A stretch of DNA of 64,000 bases, taken from Desulfobacteraceae bacterium Eth-SRB1. Its GTDB lineage: Bacteria; Desulfobacterota; Desulfobacteria; Desulfobacterales; ETH-SRB1. Within the stretch, counting starts at the first letter, position 1; the number at the start of each line of letters is the position of its first letter. The stretch lies in NCBI GenBank assembly GCA_004193555.1, contig RPGP01000001.1, forward strand, positions 338,156 through 402,155, read 5' to 3'. Shown here in pieces: positions 9,473 through 17,541 of this stretch. A program made the translations under genes and the position numbers. The notes below the pieces were generated by a model, which was not told the DNA's origin, did not search any database, and saw nothing but the letters and a program-made list of their open reading frames with translations.

Positions 9473-10020
9473 CGATATTCTGTGTTATCTATTATGTGTC
9501 CTTCACAATAGCGATTTAACCTGAACCCCTTCCCTCCACCGGCATTACCCGGCTTCTTCAGTACTATGAGTTCTCTGACTCCCTATTATTCGTCTCAACT
9601 TTCTCGCTTATTAGGCTTGTAATTGATACTCTATCCTTGGAGAAACAATAGGGTCTCCCACGTTTATAAAATAGCTTTGTTTGCATGCCAGGCTCTACGA
9701 TCCCGAAGGTGTCATAGCTTCCTCCCCATTTAGTGTCGGCTATGATATTGCTTTCTGACGCCGCGAAGCCATCAGCCATCCTCAAATGACAAAATTAACG
9801 GAACTCAATCACTTCAACATATGTTTCCGGCCTACAAACTCTCTGTCTACGCTTTACAGTGCCTGTTACCAGACACCGCACAAGACTCGATAATCGATGT
9901 GCTGGGTTGCACTTTCGATGCATTCACTTTCAGATGCCAGTTATTTTACACTTCGTGGCGCACCGCGGCGATTCCCGCCAGCAGGAATGACAAAAGCGTG
10001 TGCTTGGTGGTTTAACTTAA

Positions 10021-10315
10021 CTCAAGTTTCGCACCCTTAATTTCTATCAATGTCAAGACGGTAAGGGTTGAAAATAACATTTTTACAGTGAATTCATTTG
10101 CTTATATCTTGTAAACAGCACCCTGTGCGACATACATTACGATCAGGCGCAAAGGAGATATAACATATTGAATTTAACAACGTATTAAGCATCAATTTTA
10201 TACTTAATTGATTGGCGCCGTTGTTAAAACCACAGGTAATATGTTTCGCTTTAAAATTTATTTTTAGCCCTTACCGTCTAACGCTTCGGCTAAATTAAAG
10301 GGTGCGAAACTTGAG
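10021..10315. mobile_element. 295 bp MITE with terminal inverted repeats, copy 1
   Basis: The ends are inverted copies: CTCAAGTTTCGCACCCTT on the left and its exact complement on the right. A second inner pair is GACGGTAAGGG and CCCTTACCGTC. ACTTAA flanks both ends (10015-10020 and 10316-10321), a probable target-site duplication. There is no ORF inside. A near-identical copy lies at 32379-32673 and a 5'-truncated one at 27591-27718. No transposase with matching ends was found in the window. Confidence 0.8.
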
Positions 10316-10326
10316 ACTTAATAAGC

Positions 10327-10395
10327 CAGAGAAAATATATATCTGCGATTTCCGTAAAAGATCAAAAATAAAACAGGAGACGCATAAAATCATGG
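10327..10395 (+). repeat. 69 bp dispersed repeat, copy b
   Basis: Second copy of the repeat at 7011-7079, starting 11 bp after the MITE. The surrounding 10316-10654 holds no gene I can support. An open frame of 62 codons (10302-10490) runs through the repeat, but its repeat portion is interrupted by a stop in the copy at 57380. Confidence 0.6.
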
Positions 10396-10654
10396 ACGTT
10401 TCGCTGACTGAAGCCAGCCGTCATCCGGGGATGTCGCCTTCTGTAATTGCTAAAACGCTTTATCGGTTAAATAACCATAAGTCTAATTAGTCGAGGATAT
10501 CCCCAAAAACATAAATTGCCCGCAATGGTTGGATCTGGTCAAACAATAAAAACCGAGCGGTGATACCGATTCTAAGGGCAACAGATTTTAAAGTTGAGTT
10601 AGGGCTATACGGTGAGGTAAAAATGTCTAACTTTCCCCTTTTACCCTGCAAGAC

Positions 10655-11251
10655 TCAAAATTTGGCACCAAAGCAATGCTCTCCCAGAATGTCCTGTGGT
10701 TTTCCATATATTCCGGGTTTATACTTTTTCTGCAACCATTTCAGAAAGCCATTTACAATTTCAGTGTCATGGCTGCATTTGCAACCCTGCCGCTTTAATA
10801 TCAGCTCTCCATATCTGCCCGGCAGAGAACCCGCATGCTCACCAAAATAATAAAAACGTTTTGATATATACACAAACGGATTCTTGAGATCTTTTTTTCT
10901 ATCTTTCGGCGTATTATGAAATTGTGAGGGGTGCTGCTTCCATTTACCTCTTTTGTCCTTAAAATACATATTATCTCCACACTGTCTGCGCCATGTTCCG
11001 TTTTTATCCGGTTTCTTTCTTTTAAACCGCGGATCATTATAATATTGATAAAATGAAAGAATCTCTTCCACCTGCATGGCAAAGATCAGTTTATTGCCTT
11101 TTGCTACCGAACTATTCCCAACAAACCAGTCACCCTTTTCAGCTTTTATCCCCATATGGTTTGGAGTGCACAAGGCCAGAGTGCAGTATCCCCAAAAAGG
11201 ATTAGGCGCTAGACCTTTATCGTTTTTTACCACATAAGAGCATAAGCGCAT
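10655..11251 (-). CDS. Nmad2-domain protein (nucleotide-modification-associated)
   Basis: 198 residues from ATG 11251, which has AGGAG eight bases upstream; a longer frame from 11317 would overlap the preceding gene. The protein begins MRLCSYVVKNDKGLAPNPF and continues WGYCTLALCTP, GDWFVGNSS, QVEEILSFYQYYNDPRF, GDNMYF and RFYYFGEHAGSLP. This order is the hallmark of the Nmad2 family, which was predicted from gene neighbourhoods to act with modified bases or nucleotides in phage and bacterial systems. Its biochemical activity is not known to me. It is the last gene of a three-gene cassette, 31 bp after the NucS-like nuclease. I am fairly sure of the family and unsure of the role. Confidence 0.72.
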   Translation of the reverse strand: MRLCSYVVKNDKGLAPNPFWGYCTLALCTPNHMGIKAEKGDWFVGNSSVAKGNKLIFAMQVEEILSFYQYYNDPRFKRKKPDKNGTWRRQCGDNMYFKDKRGKWKQHPSQFHNTPKDRKKDLKNPFVYISKRFYYFGEHAGSLPGRYGELILKRQGCKCSHDTEIVNGFLKWLQKKYKPGIYGKPQDILGEHCFGAKF

Positions 11252-11282
11252 ATATTTGTCTCCTGAGATGTGGTTATTGGCC

Positions 11283-12191
11283 TTAAGTCCATTGATTAAC
11301 TGAAAGCAGCCATCCATAGGTAAAAATCTTTATGCTTTTAAGTTTTTTAAACTCTTCCTCAAAAGCAGGCATAACCCCTTTACAAATTATAACACCCGTG
11401 ACATCTTTTTTGGTGTCCTTTTTTAGCTGGCTAATGTATCTTTTAATTTGCTTTACAGCATCTCTTCCGATTTTATTCAGTTTCAACTCAACTACGATTA
11501 ATCTTTTTTTCTTATCCTCAAAAAGCAAATCAATCCTTCCCGCAGGTGTGTCACACTGCCGTCTTATCAATTTTAATGATCTTCCAATAAGCCCAGGGTT
11601 CTTCTCGACAAACCCCTCAATATCTTTTTCGATGATTTCCGTTACTTCATCAGTGGAAAGAATTGTGTCAACACCAATGCTTTTATCCTCAGACAATTTA
11701 ATTTCTTTTAATAGTGTTTTAACATCGTTATCAGTTAGCTCTCGCCAGGATCTTGTTGCTGAGCCTATAGCTTGTGTTTCTGTTTTATCTTTTGGAAATT
11801 TGATGTTAAGCGAAAGTCTGTTCGCAAGCGCTTTATCAAACAATAAGGGCCTTTCTAAAATCCTTGATAAAATAGGATCCCCAAATAAAATAACATTATT
11901 TTCGACATCAGTTACTTCTCCTGATTTTAGTTCTGACATATGAGGATTTTTAAATTTAGCAGTGATATTCCTGTCTTTAACTGCCTCAACTGTATCTATT
12001 ACACGGTCTACCACATAATAAGCAGTAATATGTTTTCTACCTCCAATACTTGTATGGAAAAATACATGTTCTCCTTTCTGAAGACCGGTCTTAAGCTTTT
12101 TGCTCCTTGATCCTCCTTCCCCATAGGTAAACTCATCAAAAAGCGGATCAGGATGATTATATAAATATATATATGGAATAAGCAGGTTCAT
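11283..12191 (-). CDS. putative reader domain fused to NucS/DUF91-like nuclease
   Basis: 302 residues. The C-terminal half (about 185-300) is a PD-(D/E)XK nuclease of the NucS/DUF91 type: EGFVEKNPGLIG, then GRIDLLFEDKKKRLIVVELK with the catalytic Asp, Glu and Lys, then VKQIKRYISQLKK. NucS enzymes cut mismatched or branched DNA. The N-terminal half has FFHTSIGGRKHITAYYVVDRV, FGDPILSRILERPLLFD and IGSATRSWREL. I do not recognise it as a named family; its pattern could fit a small PUA/EVE-like beta-barrel that reads modified bases, which is inference. GGAG lies 12 bases upstream of the start. It is 16 bp downstream of the glycosylase-like gene and 31 bp upstream of the Nmad2 gene. Confidence 0.68.
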   Translation of the reverse strand: MNLLIPYIYLYNHPDPLFDEFTYGEGGSRSKKLKTGLQKGEHVFFHTSIGGRKHITAYYVVDRVIDTVEAVKDRNITAKFKNPHMSELKSGEVTDVENNVILFGDPILSRILERPLLFDKALANRLSLNIKFPKDKTETQAIGSATRSWRELTDNDVKTLLKEIKLSEDKSIGVDTILSTDEVTEIIEKDIEGFVEKNPGLIGRSLKLIRRQCDTPAGRIDLLFEDKKKRLIVVELKLNKIGRDAVKQIKRYISQLKKDTKKDVTGVIICKGVMPAFEEEFKKLKSIKIFTYGWLLSVNQWT

Positions 12192-12207
12192 AATATAAAT
12201 TTACTCC

Positions 12208-13024
12208 TTATTTAATTAATTTTTTCAAAACCCTGCTGCATGGTCCGCACAACCGTGTTGGCGGAACACAGAACAGAGGGATCTTTGAATTTCCTTTAAT
12301 ATGTCCTTTCAGCTTCCTTGTACTGGCAAGCTTTACATTATATTCTGGATCATTTTCAGAGCGAAGACTATTCCAGGCGTTTTTCTGAAATGCTATTACA
12401 GCACCTTTGGGTGTTACAAACTTTTTCGCGCATTCAAGCACTCTTTCTGTTTCTTCTTTTTGAAGACGCCTTAAGGCTCTTTTGCCAAGAAGTTTATGAA
12501 TACCAGCAATTCCGCCCCATTTGCCGCCGGGCGCGCTTGGCATGGATATGATCACGCAAAGTCCTATGCGGAATGGAGAATCATATTTCAGGTTAAATAA
12601 AGTTTCACGTTGTTGCCTGTTAAGTTTAGCTATTGTTTGATTAGAATCAAAAGGAAGATCCAGAAGACCAGCTGGTTTAAGGATATTTTTCCAAAAACGG
12701 TGTTCCTTTTTGTTGCCTTCAAATGAAAAGAACATTCCAGCTTCAACAGAATGCGTTGCAGGATTGCCGAAAACGAACAAGAGGGGAGGACGCTTATCTT
12801 TTTTAATTGGAATAAGTTGTTCAGATCTATATGTAAGCAGATTGCCTTTTTTTTCTATATACCTTTTTATTATCAGGATCAGAGTTAATAAAATCTGCCC
12901 ATTTTGCATTAAACTTTATTCTTTCTTCTTTTGTTTTAAAAAGTTCGCCAAAATTAATTTCACAATCAATAGTACAGCCTTTTGATTTACGCCATGCAAG
13001 AAGATTTTGATGTTTATTTATCAT
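12208..13024 (-). CDS. UDG-superfamily DNA glycosylase-like protein, split by frameshift in A8 tract
   Basis: Two overlapping frames make one protein. Frame one (13024 to 12827) gives about 59 residues ending in NKKVYRKK, and frame two continues GNLLTYRSEQLIPIKK. They meet at a run of eight A (plus-strand T8 at 12847-12854); with seven A they would be one ORF of about 271 residues. The main part has PLLFVFGNPATHSVEAGMFF, then HRFWKNILKPAGLL, like the GINP-x-S-x-G-x-F and RFW-x-L-x-AG motifs of Mug/TDG-type uracil-DNA glycosylases, and ends IPLFCVPPTRL where the second active-site loop would lie. It is first in the cassette with the nuclease and Nmad2 genes. The slip could be real, expressed by polymerase slippage, or an assembly error. 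Confidence 0.58.
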
Positions 13025-13063
13025 CTGTTAAGAATGTCTTTAATCACTGACCAAGGTTTGATA

Positions 13064-13069
13064 ATTATA
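13064..13069 (-). promoter_or_regulatory. -10 box upstream of glycosylase-nuclease-Nmad2 cassette
   Basis: On the minus strand a perfect TATAAT lies 40 bp before the first ATG of the cassette. The upstream -35 region (around 13087-13093) is poor, so activation or a weak basal promoter is possible. This would let the cassette be transcribed independently of anything upstream. Confidence 0.35.
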
Positions 13070-13130
13070 TAAAGTGCTTCATAACCAGACTTGAATAAAT
13101 ATACGCTGGAATCGATTTACATTCAAGGGT

Positions 13131-13169
13131 AAAAAATAAGGGCGGCATGTCGCGAATAACCCCCTTATT
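13131..13169 (-). terminator. hairpin with T6 tail on minus strand, upstream of cassette
   Basis: On the minus strand AATAAGGG (13169-13162) pairs with CCCTTATT (13142-13135) and is followed by a T run (13136-13131). It lies upstream of the cassette start, so it would insulate the cassette from read-through or act as an attenuator. Confidence 0.45.
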
Positions 13170-13285
13170 TGGAAAAAATAACTTTCAATTTCTTGTCCAA
13201 CATTATATCCTCTGAGCAATACATCAGGTTATTCCTCTTCAGTCCCAAATTCATCCGACAAAGCGATGATGACAGATGGTTATTC

Positions 13286-13416
13286 TTGACTATTAAATAA
13301 TATATGATACTTTACACTCAATGATTTTTGAGTGCTGGCTTTAACCTTCAGCAGGAGTAGCCATAAAATGAATATAAAGATCCCATTTCTCAGATAGCAG
13401 AGAGATGGGGTTTTTT
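13286..13416 (+). ncRNA. candidate small RNA ending in an intrinsic terminator
   Basis: The 516 bp between the cassette and the lipoprotein gene has no ORF but is structured. TTGACT (13286-13291) could be a -35; the best -10 candidates are imperfect. Downstream is a perfect 7 bp hairpin CACTCAA/TTGAGTG (13315-13334), then a TGGCT/AGCCA stem (13336-13363), then a terminator hairpin CCCAT-TT-CTC/GAGATGGG followed by T6 (13382-13416). The expected transcript is about 100 nt. No known RNA family was recognised. It could instead be a leader of an inactivated gene. Confidence 0.33.
13382..13416 (+). terminator. intrinsic terminator of candidate small RNA
   Basis: CCCAT and CTC pair with GAG and ATGGG across a ten-base loop, with a two-base TT bulge, followed by six T. 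The shape and U-tract are convincing. No plus-strand gene ends here, so it must terminate either a small RNA or read-through. Confidence 0.55.
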
Positions 13417-13540
13417 CTTTCTTTTGAAAGGGAGAGGGCATGGAATTAAAAAATTTGGTTCTTCTCCGAATTGGTTGTAAAAAGCCTGATAGATTTTTAG
13501 TGTAAAGTAGAGTAGATCAAAGAATAGGGATATTAAGCCA

Positions 13541-14038
13541 ATGAAAAAATACCTAATTGTTATCTTGACTCTTTTATTTGTGGGGTGTAGTTCGATTCCA
13601 ATTAAATCTGACAACGGTAGTTTTAGAAATAGTCTCAAATCTAAATATTATAAAAAAGCTGATTATATAGAATATAGCAAGCCCTCCCGAGAAATGCTAA
13701 ATAATGTCGATATTGATGAAGTTGTTCGACGTGGCCTGAGAACTGCTTATCTTTCCAATATTGGCATGGTTATATATATAAGATTAAATAAAGACGGGCT
13801 AAGACCAAGTATAAATGATGATAAACTATGGGTCTTTTTTAATCGAATTTATGCTGATGGTAAAATAAAAGGATTTAAAATAACAATTTGTGAAGAACTT
13901 CCAGGTAAGAAGTGTTTTAATTTTGTTACTTATCAAGAAATATTTATAAATAAAAAAGGAGAATTTATTATCCGTGAAAATATTTCTAAAAAAGAAGCAA
14001 CAAGAAAACGAGTTAAATGGGACGATACAAGGATATAG
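13541..14038 (+). CDS. hypothetical lipoprotein
   Basis: 165 residues. A short signal peptide MKKYLIVILTLLFVGC ends in a lipobox (LFVGC), so the mature protein should be lipid-anchored at Cys16. The rest is rich in Lys, Asn and Ile and contains NIGMVIYIRLNKDGLRPSI, a stretch reminiscent of TonB-C-like folds, but I do not recognise the family. The gene is markedly AT-rich compared with the housekeeping genes, suggesting acquisition. AGGGAT lies about ten bases before the ATG. It stands alone. Confidence 0.65.
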   Translation: MKKYLIVILTLLFVGCSSIPIKSDNGSFRNSLKSKYYKKADYIEYSKPSREMLNNVDIDEVVRRGLRTAYLSNIGMVIYIRLNKDGLRPSINDDKLWVFFNRIYADGKIKGFKITICEELPGKKCFNFVTYQEIFINKKGEFIIRENISKKEATRKRVKWDDTRI

Positions 14039-14656
14039 GGACTTAACCTATCAACTTATTTGCCAGTCAGCGAATATTTTATAATTTTTTTAGCTTTTCT
14101 TCTCGAATTACCGATTTATCGATCCGCATAGAATATCCAAGAGCATGGTATCATGGCACCTGCCTGTGTAATGAAAGAAAGGATATCTTTCCTGGGCCGG
14201 ATTATTCTTAATAACAAAGTCCAATCATGAACCACCTGTCAACAACTTTCCAGAACTGACTCGCTTAGTTCACCTTCATAAATAAATACCGGGCGAATAG
14301 AAATATTTTTAGGGTTTTTCAGGGTTGAAATTTTCTTATCAATTTCTCTGTATTTACTCAGCCTGAATTGTTTGCGTCTATAAAACGTTTTTTATTTTTT
14401 GAGACCTTTACAAAACGCCCCCTTTTGCCCAATTAAGCGCTGATGGTTAGCGCTTTCGCTTCACTACGTGTCAGCATCAGTCTCAAATTTTAAGCCTTGA
14501 AACACTCAATTTATCCCTACATTCATAATTCCTTGTTCGACACTCTGCGGTTCAGAAAAAGTACTTACAAAACCGATAGTTACCATATCTTCGCTCCCAC
14601 GCTCCTGCATTGGAATGCATAAGGGAGAAGGAGTTTTTTGACTTTTTACGACGCCA
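14039..14656. other. 618 bp gene-free region
   Basis: No gene is supported. It contains the dispersed repeat at 14401-14510, a segment CCTTGTTCGACACTCTGCGG (14531-14550) that recurs in diverged, inverted form near 39015-39085, and GACTTTTTACGACGCCATCA (14639-14658), which matches the end of the inverted-repeat element at 32218-32366. It looks like a graveyard of small mobile repeats. Confidence 0.5.
14401..14510 (-). repeat. dispersed intergenic repeat, inverted relative to 34755-34860
   Basis: Read on the minus strand it gives TTGAGTGTTTCAAGGCTTAA, AATTTGAGACTGA, a variable middle, then GGGCAAAAGGGGGCGTTTTG. The plus strand at 34755-34860 carries the same blocks in the same order with a different middle. 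Conserved ends with a variable centre suggest a folded mobile element. Confidence 0.5.
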
Positions 14657-15232
14657 TCAAAATTTTACTTTCGGCACAGCCTTCTCCGCTTCTGGAATTT
14701 CATAATACTCAGCTTTAGAAACCCCGGCAAATGCGGCATATAACCTTCCAACAAATGTCCGGATATATGTGTTTAAACCCTGAACCGCATCGTTATACCT
14801 CTTTCGTTCAACCGCAATTCTATTTTCGGTGCCTTCGAGGCTGTCCTGAAGCTTCAGAAATGACTGATTTGCCTTAAGATCCGGGTATCTTTCCTGAAGA
14901 AGAAGAAGTCTTGAGAGTGTGCCTTCAAGACGGTTTGCGCTTTCGACTTTATCTTTTACGGTTTTTGCCTGGAAGTATTTTGTCCTGGCCTCTGCAATAT
15001 TTTCAAATAATTCTTTCTCGTGTTTTGCATAGCCCTTAACTGTTTCAATCAGATTCGGAATGAGGTCATATCTCCGCTTTAGCTGATTTTCAACCTGAGC
15101 CCACTTACCTTTGACATTTTCATCCATTGCAATGACTGTATTATAACCACTGATAAGCCTTCCTATTACAAGGATACCAACAAGTAAAACAACACCTGCA
15201 ATTATAAGAATTGTTTTTAACGATTTTGACAT
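14657..15232 (-). CDS. lemA: LemA family protein
   Basis: 191 residues from ATG 15232, chosen because GGAGGG lies just upstream; an ORF extension of 15 residues to 15277 lacks a ribosome site. One N-terminal membrane helix (about 5-25) is followed by an all-helical domain with the family signature: YNTVIAMDENVKGKWAQVEN, QLKRRYDLIPNLIETVKGYA, FENIAEAR, and a C-terminal FVGRLYAAFAG. LemA proteins commonly neighbour TPM-domain proteins, as here. The molecular role is not established. The gap to the TPM gene is filled by an IS200-ended palindromic element. Confidence 0.9.
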   Translation of the reverse strand: MSKSLKTILIIAGVVLLVGILVIGRLISGYNTVIAMDENVKGKWAQVENQLKRRYDLIPNLIETVKGYAKHEKELFENIAEARTKYFQAKTVKDKVESANRLEGTLSRLLLLQERYPDLKANQSFLKLQDSLEGTENRIAVERKRYNDAVQGLNTYIRTFVGRLYAAFAGVSKAEYYEIPEAEKAVPKVKF

Positions 15233-15269
15233 AAAGCCCTCCATGAAAATGTAAAGAATCCTAGCCCAA

Positions 15270-15515
15270 AGGACCATGCTTTGGTTTGCCCCTGAAAGGA
15301 GCTGTTTTGCTTAAAGACGTACAAATTTAAAGTGCCTAAAGTGAGCTAAAGTGCCTAAAGTTATGGAGTCGCTTTGCTCCGCTGATTTTATATGATTGAC
15401 AAAATTCCTTAACTTTAGGCACTTTAAACTTTAGCTCACTTCAAACTCTTGCAGCGTTTCTTCAGGCAGAGCCGGAAAACTCTAACCTGGCCCTGAGAAC
15501 CAGATTTTTCGAGAT
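15270..15515. mobile_element. non-autonomous IS200-like palindromic element, copy 1
   Basis: Its left end (TCCTAGCCCAAAGGACCATG, then TTTGCCCCTGAAAGG) is clearly related to the left end of the element at 52707-52900, and its right end (CTAACCTGGCCCTGAGAACC then TTTTTCGAG) matches both that element and the right end of the IS200 copy near 54867. There is no ORF. Internally, GTGCCTAAAG repeats form an inverted pair (15325-15363 with 15409-15444). Such palindrome-ended elements can be moved by an IS200 TnpA acting in trans. Confidence 0.55.
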
Positions 15516-15522
15516 AAAATAA

Positions 15523-16302
15523 CTACCAGCCTCCGGAAACGCCGCCTCCGCCGAATCCGCCGCCTCCGCCACCGAAACCGCTACCTCCGAAACCGCCCCC
15601 GCCACCCCATGAGCCACGCCTTCCACCCATCGATGATAAAAGAAAGAGCATCAGGAAGAGTCTTGGGTTTTTTATAAACAGGATAGCAAGAATTACAAAA
15701 AAAAGCAGCGATATTATAGTGCCGAAAATACCGGCAGGTTCATCTTTTCCTGTCCGTTGAACTGAGCGTTTCAATGCCGGCATTCCGGTTATCTTTACCC
15801 CGGCGTCCTCGGCAATCAAATTTGCCATTACTGCGGCAGCGGCAAAAATACCGTTTGAATAGTCACCCTTTCTAAAAAAAGGAACAAGATAAGAACGGCC
15901 GATGCTTCCGGCCAGGCTGTCGGGGATCACGCCCTCAAGGCCGTAACCGACTTCAATCCTGTATTTTCTTTCCCTGTAAGATACCAGCAGTAAAATTCCA
16001 TTGTCTTTTCCTTTTTGGCCGAGTTTCCATTGATCATGAGCCACGGTTATTGATAAATCTTCAATCGATTCTCCTTCAAGACTCTTGATAGTAAGAATGG
16101 CAATCTGTGCTGTTGTCTTTTGTTCGAGTTCTTTCAGATATTGATTGAGTCTAGCCTCGGTAGAGTTATCAATGATTCCTGCAAGGTCAACAACATGGCT
16201 GCCTGGATTTTCCGGTATGCTGACAGCATGCGAAAAAGACACCGGCAGAAGAAATAAACACAGGATTAAAAAAAGGGCAATCAAATTAAACTTTAATTTC
16301 AC
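15523..16302 (-). CDS. TPM-domain protein (YgcG-like), secreted/membrane-anchored
   Basis: 259 residues from GTG 16302, where a clean signal peptide begins (KLKFNLIALFLILCLFLLPV, cleavage near SHA). The frame is open to ATG 16368, but those extra codons coincide with a dispersed repeat of the ATCTGTGTGAATCTGTGGC type, so I prefer the GTG. The TPM domain (about 25-150) has VVDLAGIIDNSTEARLNQYL, the ILTIKSLEG strand, DNGILLLVSYRERKYRIEVG and GYGLEGVIPD. A membrane helix (IISLLFFVILAILFI) and a Gly-rich tail ending VSGGW follow. It pairs with LemA downstream. TPM domains have been linked to phosphatase activity and photosystem maintenance; the role here is unknown. Confidence 0.85.
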   Translation of the reverse strand: MKLKFNLIALFLILCLFLLPVSFSHAVSIPENPGSHVVDLAGIIDNSTEARLNQYLKELEQKTTAQIAILTIKSLEGESIEDLSITVAHDQWKLGQKGKDNGILLLVSYRERKYRIEVGYGLEGVIPDSLAGSIGRSYLVPFFRKGDYSNGIFAAAAVMANLIAEDAGVKITGMPALKRSVQRTGKDEPAGIFGTIISLLFFVILAILFIKNPRLFLMLFLLSSMGGRRGSWGGGGGFGGSGFGGGGGGFGGGGVSGGW

Positions 16303-16564
16303 GCAACTATTCAGCCACCGATCTACGCTGATCATCACTGATATTTTTTCTTTTATTATCATATACAACTCATTTGAATTCTGGTTTTTGCTAAAATTTA
16401 ATAATAAGCCAACTTCAACATTTGTTGCCTGCCCGCCATTACGAGCTCAGGCGAGGCGGGTGGATTTTCAAGTAATTGATTGATTAAGCTTCAACCTTCT
16501 AAAAATAATAGCTGTAATTTCTTTATATTTAAACCTATCTGCGTTCATCTGTGTGAATCTGTGG

Positions 16565-17305
16565 CTAAATAATTACAATTTCATCTGTAATATCCCCCAA
16601 CTTCTCGATAGCTTTGTAATAGTCTTCGAATATTGAGTTAAGAACTTCAATAGAAAGTTTTGTTTTATCTTTCTTAGCCTTTAAAACCGTCCTGAATACA
16701 CCGGTGTTGACGCCGGATACTTCCTGCAGGGTTGAAAGTACTTTTTCATTTTCTCTGGCCGCTGGTTTATCAAAAAGAACAATTATGCCCCTGAAAAGCG
16801 GGATATATCCTGAAAAGGAACTAATAAACAGGTCTGAAAGGAATTTCCTGTTTCCGGCAGAGGTAAGGTATCCCTGCCTGAGTCCGATTAATCTGACTTT
16901 CAGTTCCCGTTCGCACTGGTGCCTGAGATCAGCCCTTTTAATTTCAAGATCGCTAAAGATATCCTCGCCAAAAACGGTTTTATGAAGCGTCTTTATTGTC
17001 AGAAATTCAACAGGAAAAACATCAAGGGAGCTAAGGATATACTCCTGGGTCATAATAAGAGGGGAAGAAATCTTTTTTTTTCCGAATTTCTTTCCAAGAG
17101 GCGCAAAATCTTCAAGAAATTTCAAATCCATCTTATTAAGAACAAGGATAGAATTGATATCCGAAGTGTCAGGATTGAAATCTTCAGTCAAAGCGCTGCC
17201 TGTAATATGAATTGAATGGAGCTTGTCCTTGTAATTGTTTAATACAACATCCAGAAAAGGTTTAAATTTACCCGCAGCCCCCTCCTTCATGTTCAGATCA
17301 TTCAT
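16565..17305 (-). CDS. nucleotidyltransferase-fold protein
   Basis: 246 residues. The start has a strong site, AGGAGG four bases before ATG. Near residues 34-53, HITGSALTEDFNPDTSDINS matches the GS-x10-D-x-D core of Pol-beta-type nucleotidyltransferases. The middle has FPVEFLTIKTLHKTVFGED. The C-terminal half is helical. It may transfer nucleotides to a small molecule or protein, or be an inactive antitoxin-like relative; I cannot tell. It lies upstream of the TPM and LemA genes on the same strand, with a 262 bp gap. A dispersed repeat of the type TTAGCCACAGATTCACACAG begins at its stop codon. Confidence 0.6.
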   Translation of the reverse strand: MNDLNMKEGAAGKFKPFLDVVLNNYKDKLHSIHITGSALTEDFNPDTSDINSILVLNKMDLKFLEDFAPLGKKFGKKKISSPLIMTQEYILSSLDVFPVEFLTIKTLHKTVFGEDIFSDLEIKRADLRHQCERELKVRLIGLRQGYLTSAGNRKFLSDLFISSFSGYIPLFRGIIVLFDKPAARENEKVLSTLQEVSGVNTGVFRTVLKAKKDKTKLSIEVLNSIFEDYYKAIEKLGDITDEIVII

Positions 17306-17541
17306 AAAACCTCCTAAGATTTTATAGAGCTTAAAAAATCAAACAGATAACAGATTCAGCTAATAGCTAATAGCTTTATCACAAGTCGTCAACTATAGAT
17401 TTCCAGATAATCTGAATCCCCGCTCCCGGATCGGAGTCGAGGACAAGCTTCGCGGAAATAACGAGACAACACATGAGAGGAGTAACCGGTGGATTTTATG
17501 GCATAATTTTATCAACGATTAGAATTCGAAAACTCAAGCAA

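Larger units (their letters stand above)
8085..9963 (-). mobile_element. group II intron, complete (RNA plus maturase)
   Basis: Read on the minus strand, the element starts with GTGCGCC (9963), the usual GUGYG 5' boundary, and ends near ACCCAAT (8091-8085). A 34-nt domain V lies at 8157-8124. It is followed by a domain VI hairpin with a GTGA tetraloop (CAG/CTG closing) and an unpaired A seven bases from the proposed 3' end, a good branch-point candidate. The reverse transcriptase ORF lies between domain I and domain V. The 5' exon ends with a hairpin (ATTCCTG, CTGG loop, CGGGAAT) eight bases before the intron, as is common for terminator- or palindrome-targeting class C introns. Boundaries are inferred by eye. 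Confidence 0.82.

Noticed and set aside
9564-9785. 73-codon ORF on the minus strand upstream of the reverse transcriptase
   Set aside because: It lies in the structured 5' RNA part of the group II intron (domain I region) and shows no protein-family signal.
10302-10490. 62-codon ORF beginning MRNLRLNKPEKIYICDFRKR
   Set aside because: Its first half is the MITE end and the 69 bp repeat. Other copies have stop codons or non-conservative changes, so it is probably not a gene.
11332-11943. 203-codon plus-strand ORF opposite the NucS-like gene
   Set aside because: Ser/Leu-rich shadow of the minus-strand gene, with no ribosome site and no family motif.
12847-12854. A8 tract considered as a programmed ribosomal frameshift signal
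   Set aside because: No downstream pseudoknot or stem and no internal ribosome site was seen. The required shift (+1, one A fewer) fits transcript slippage or an indel better.
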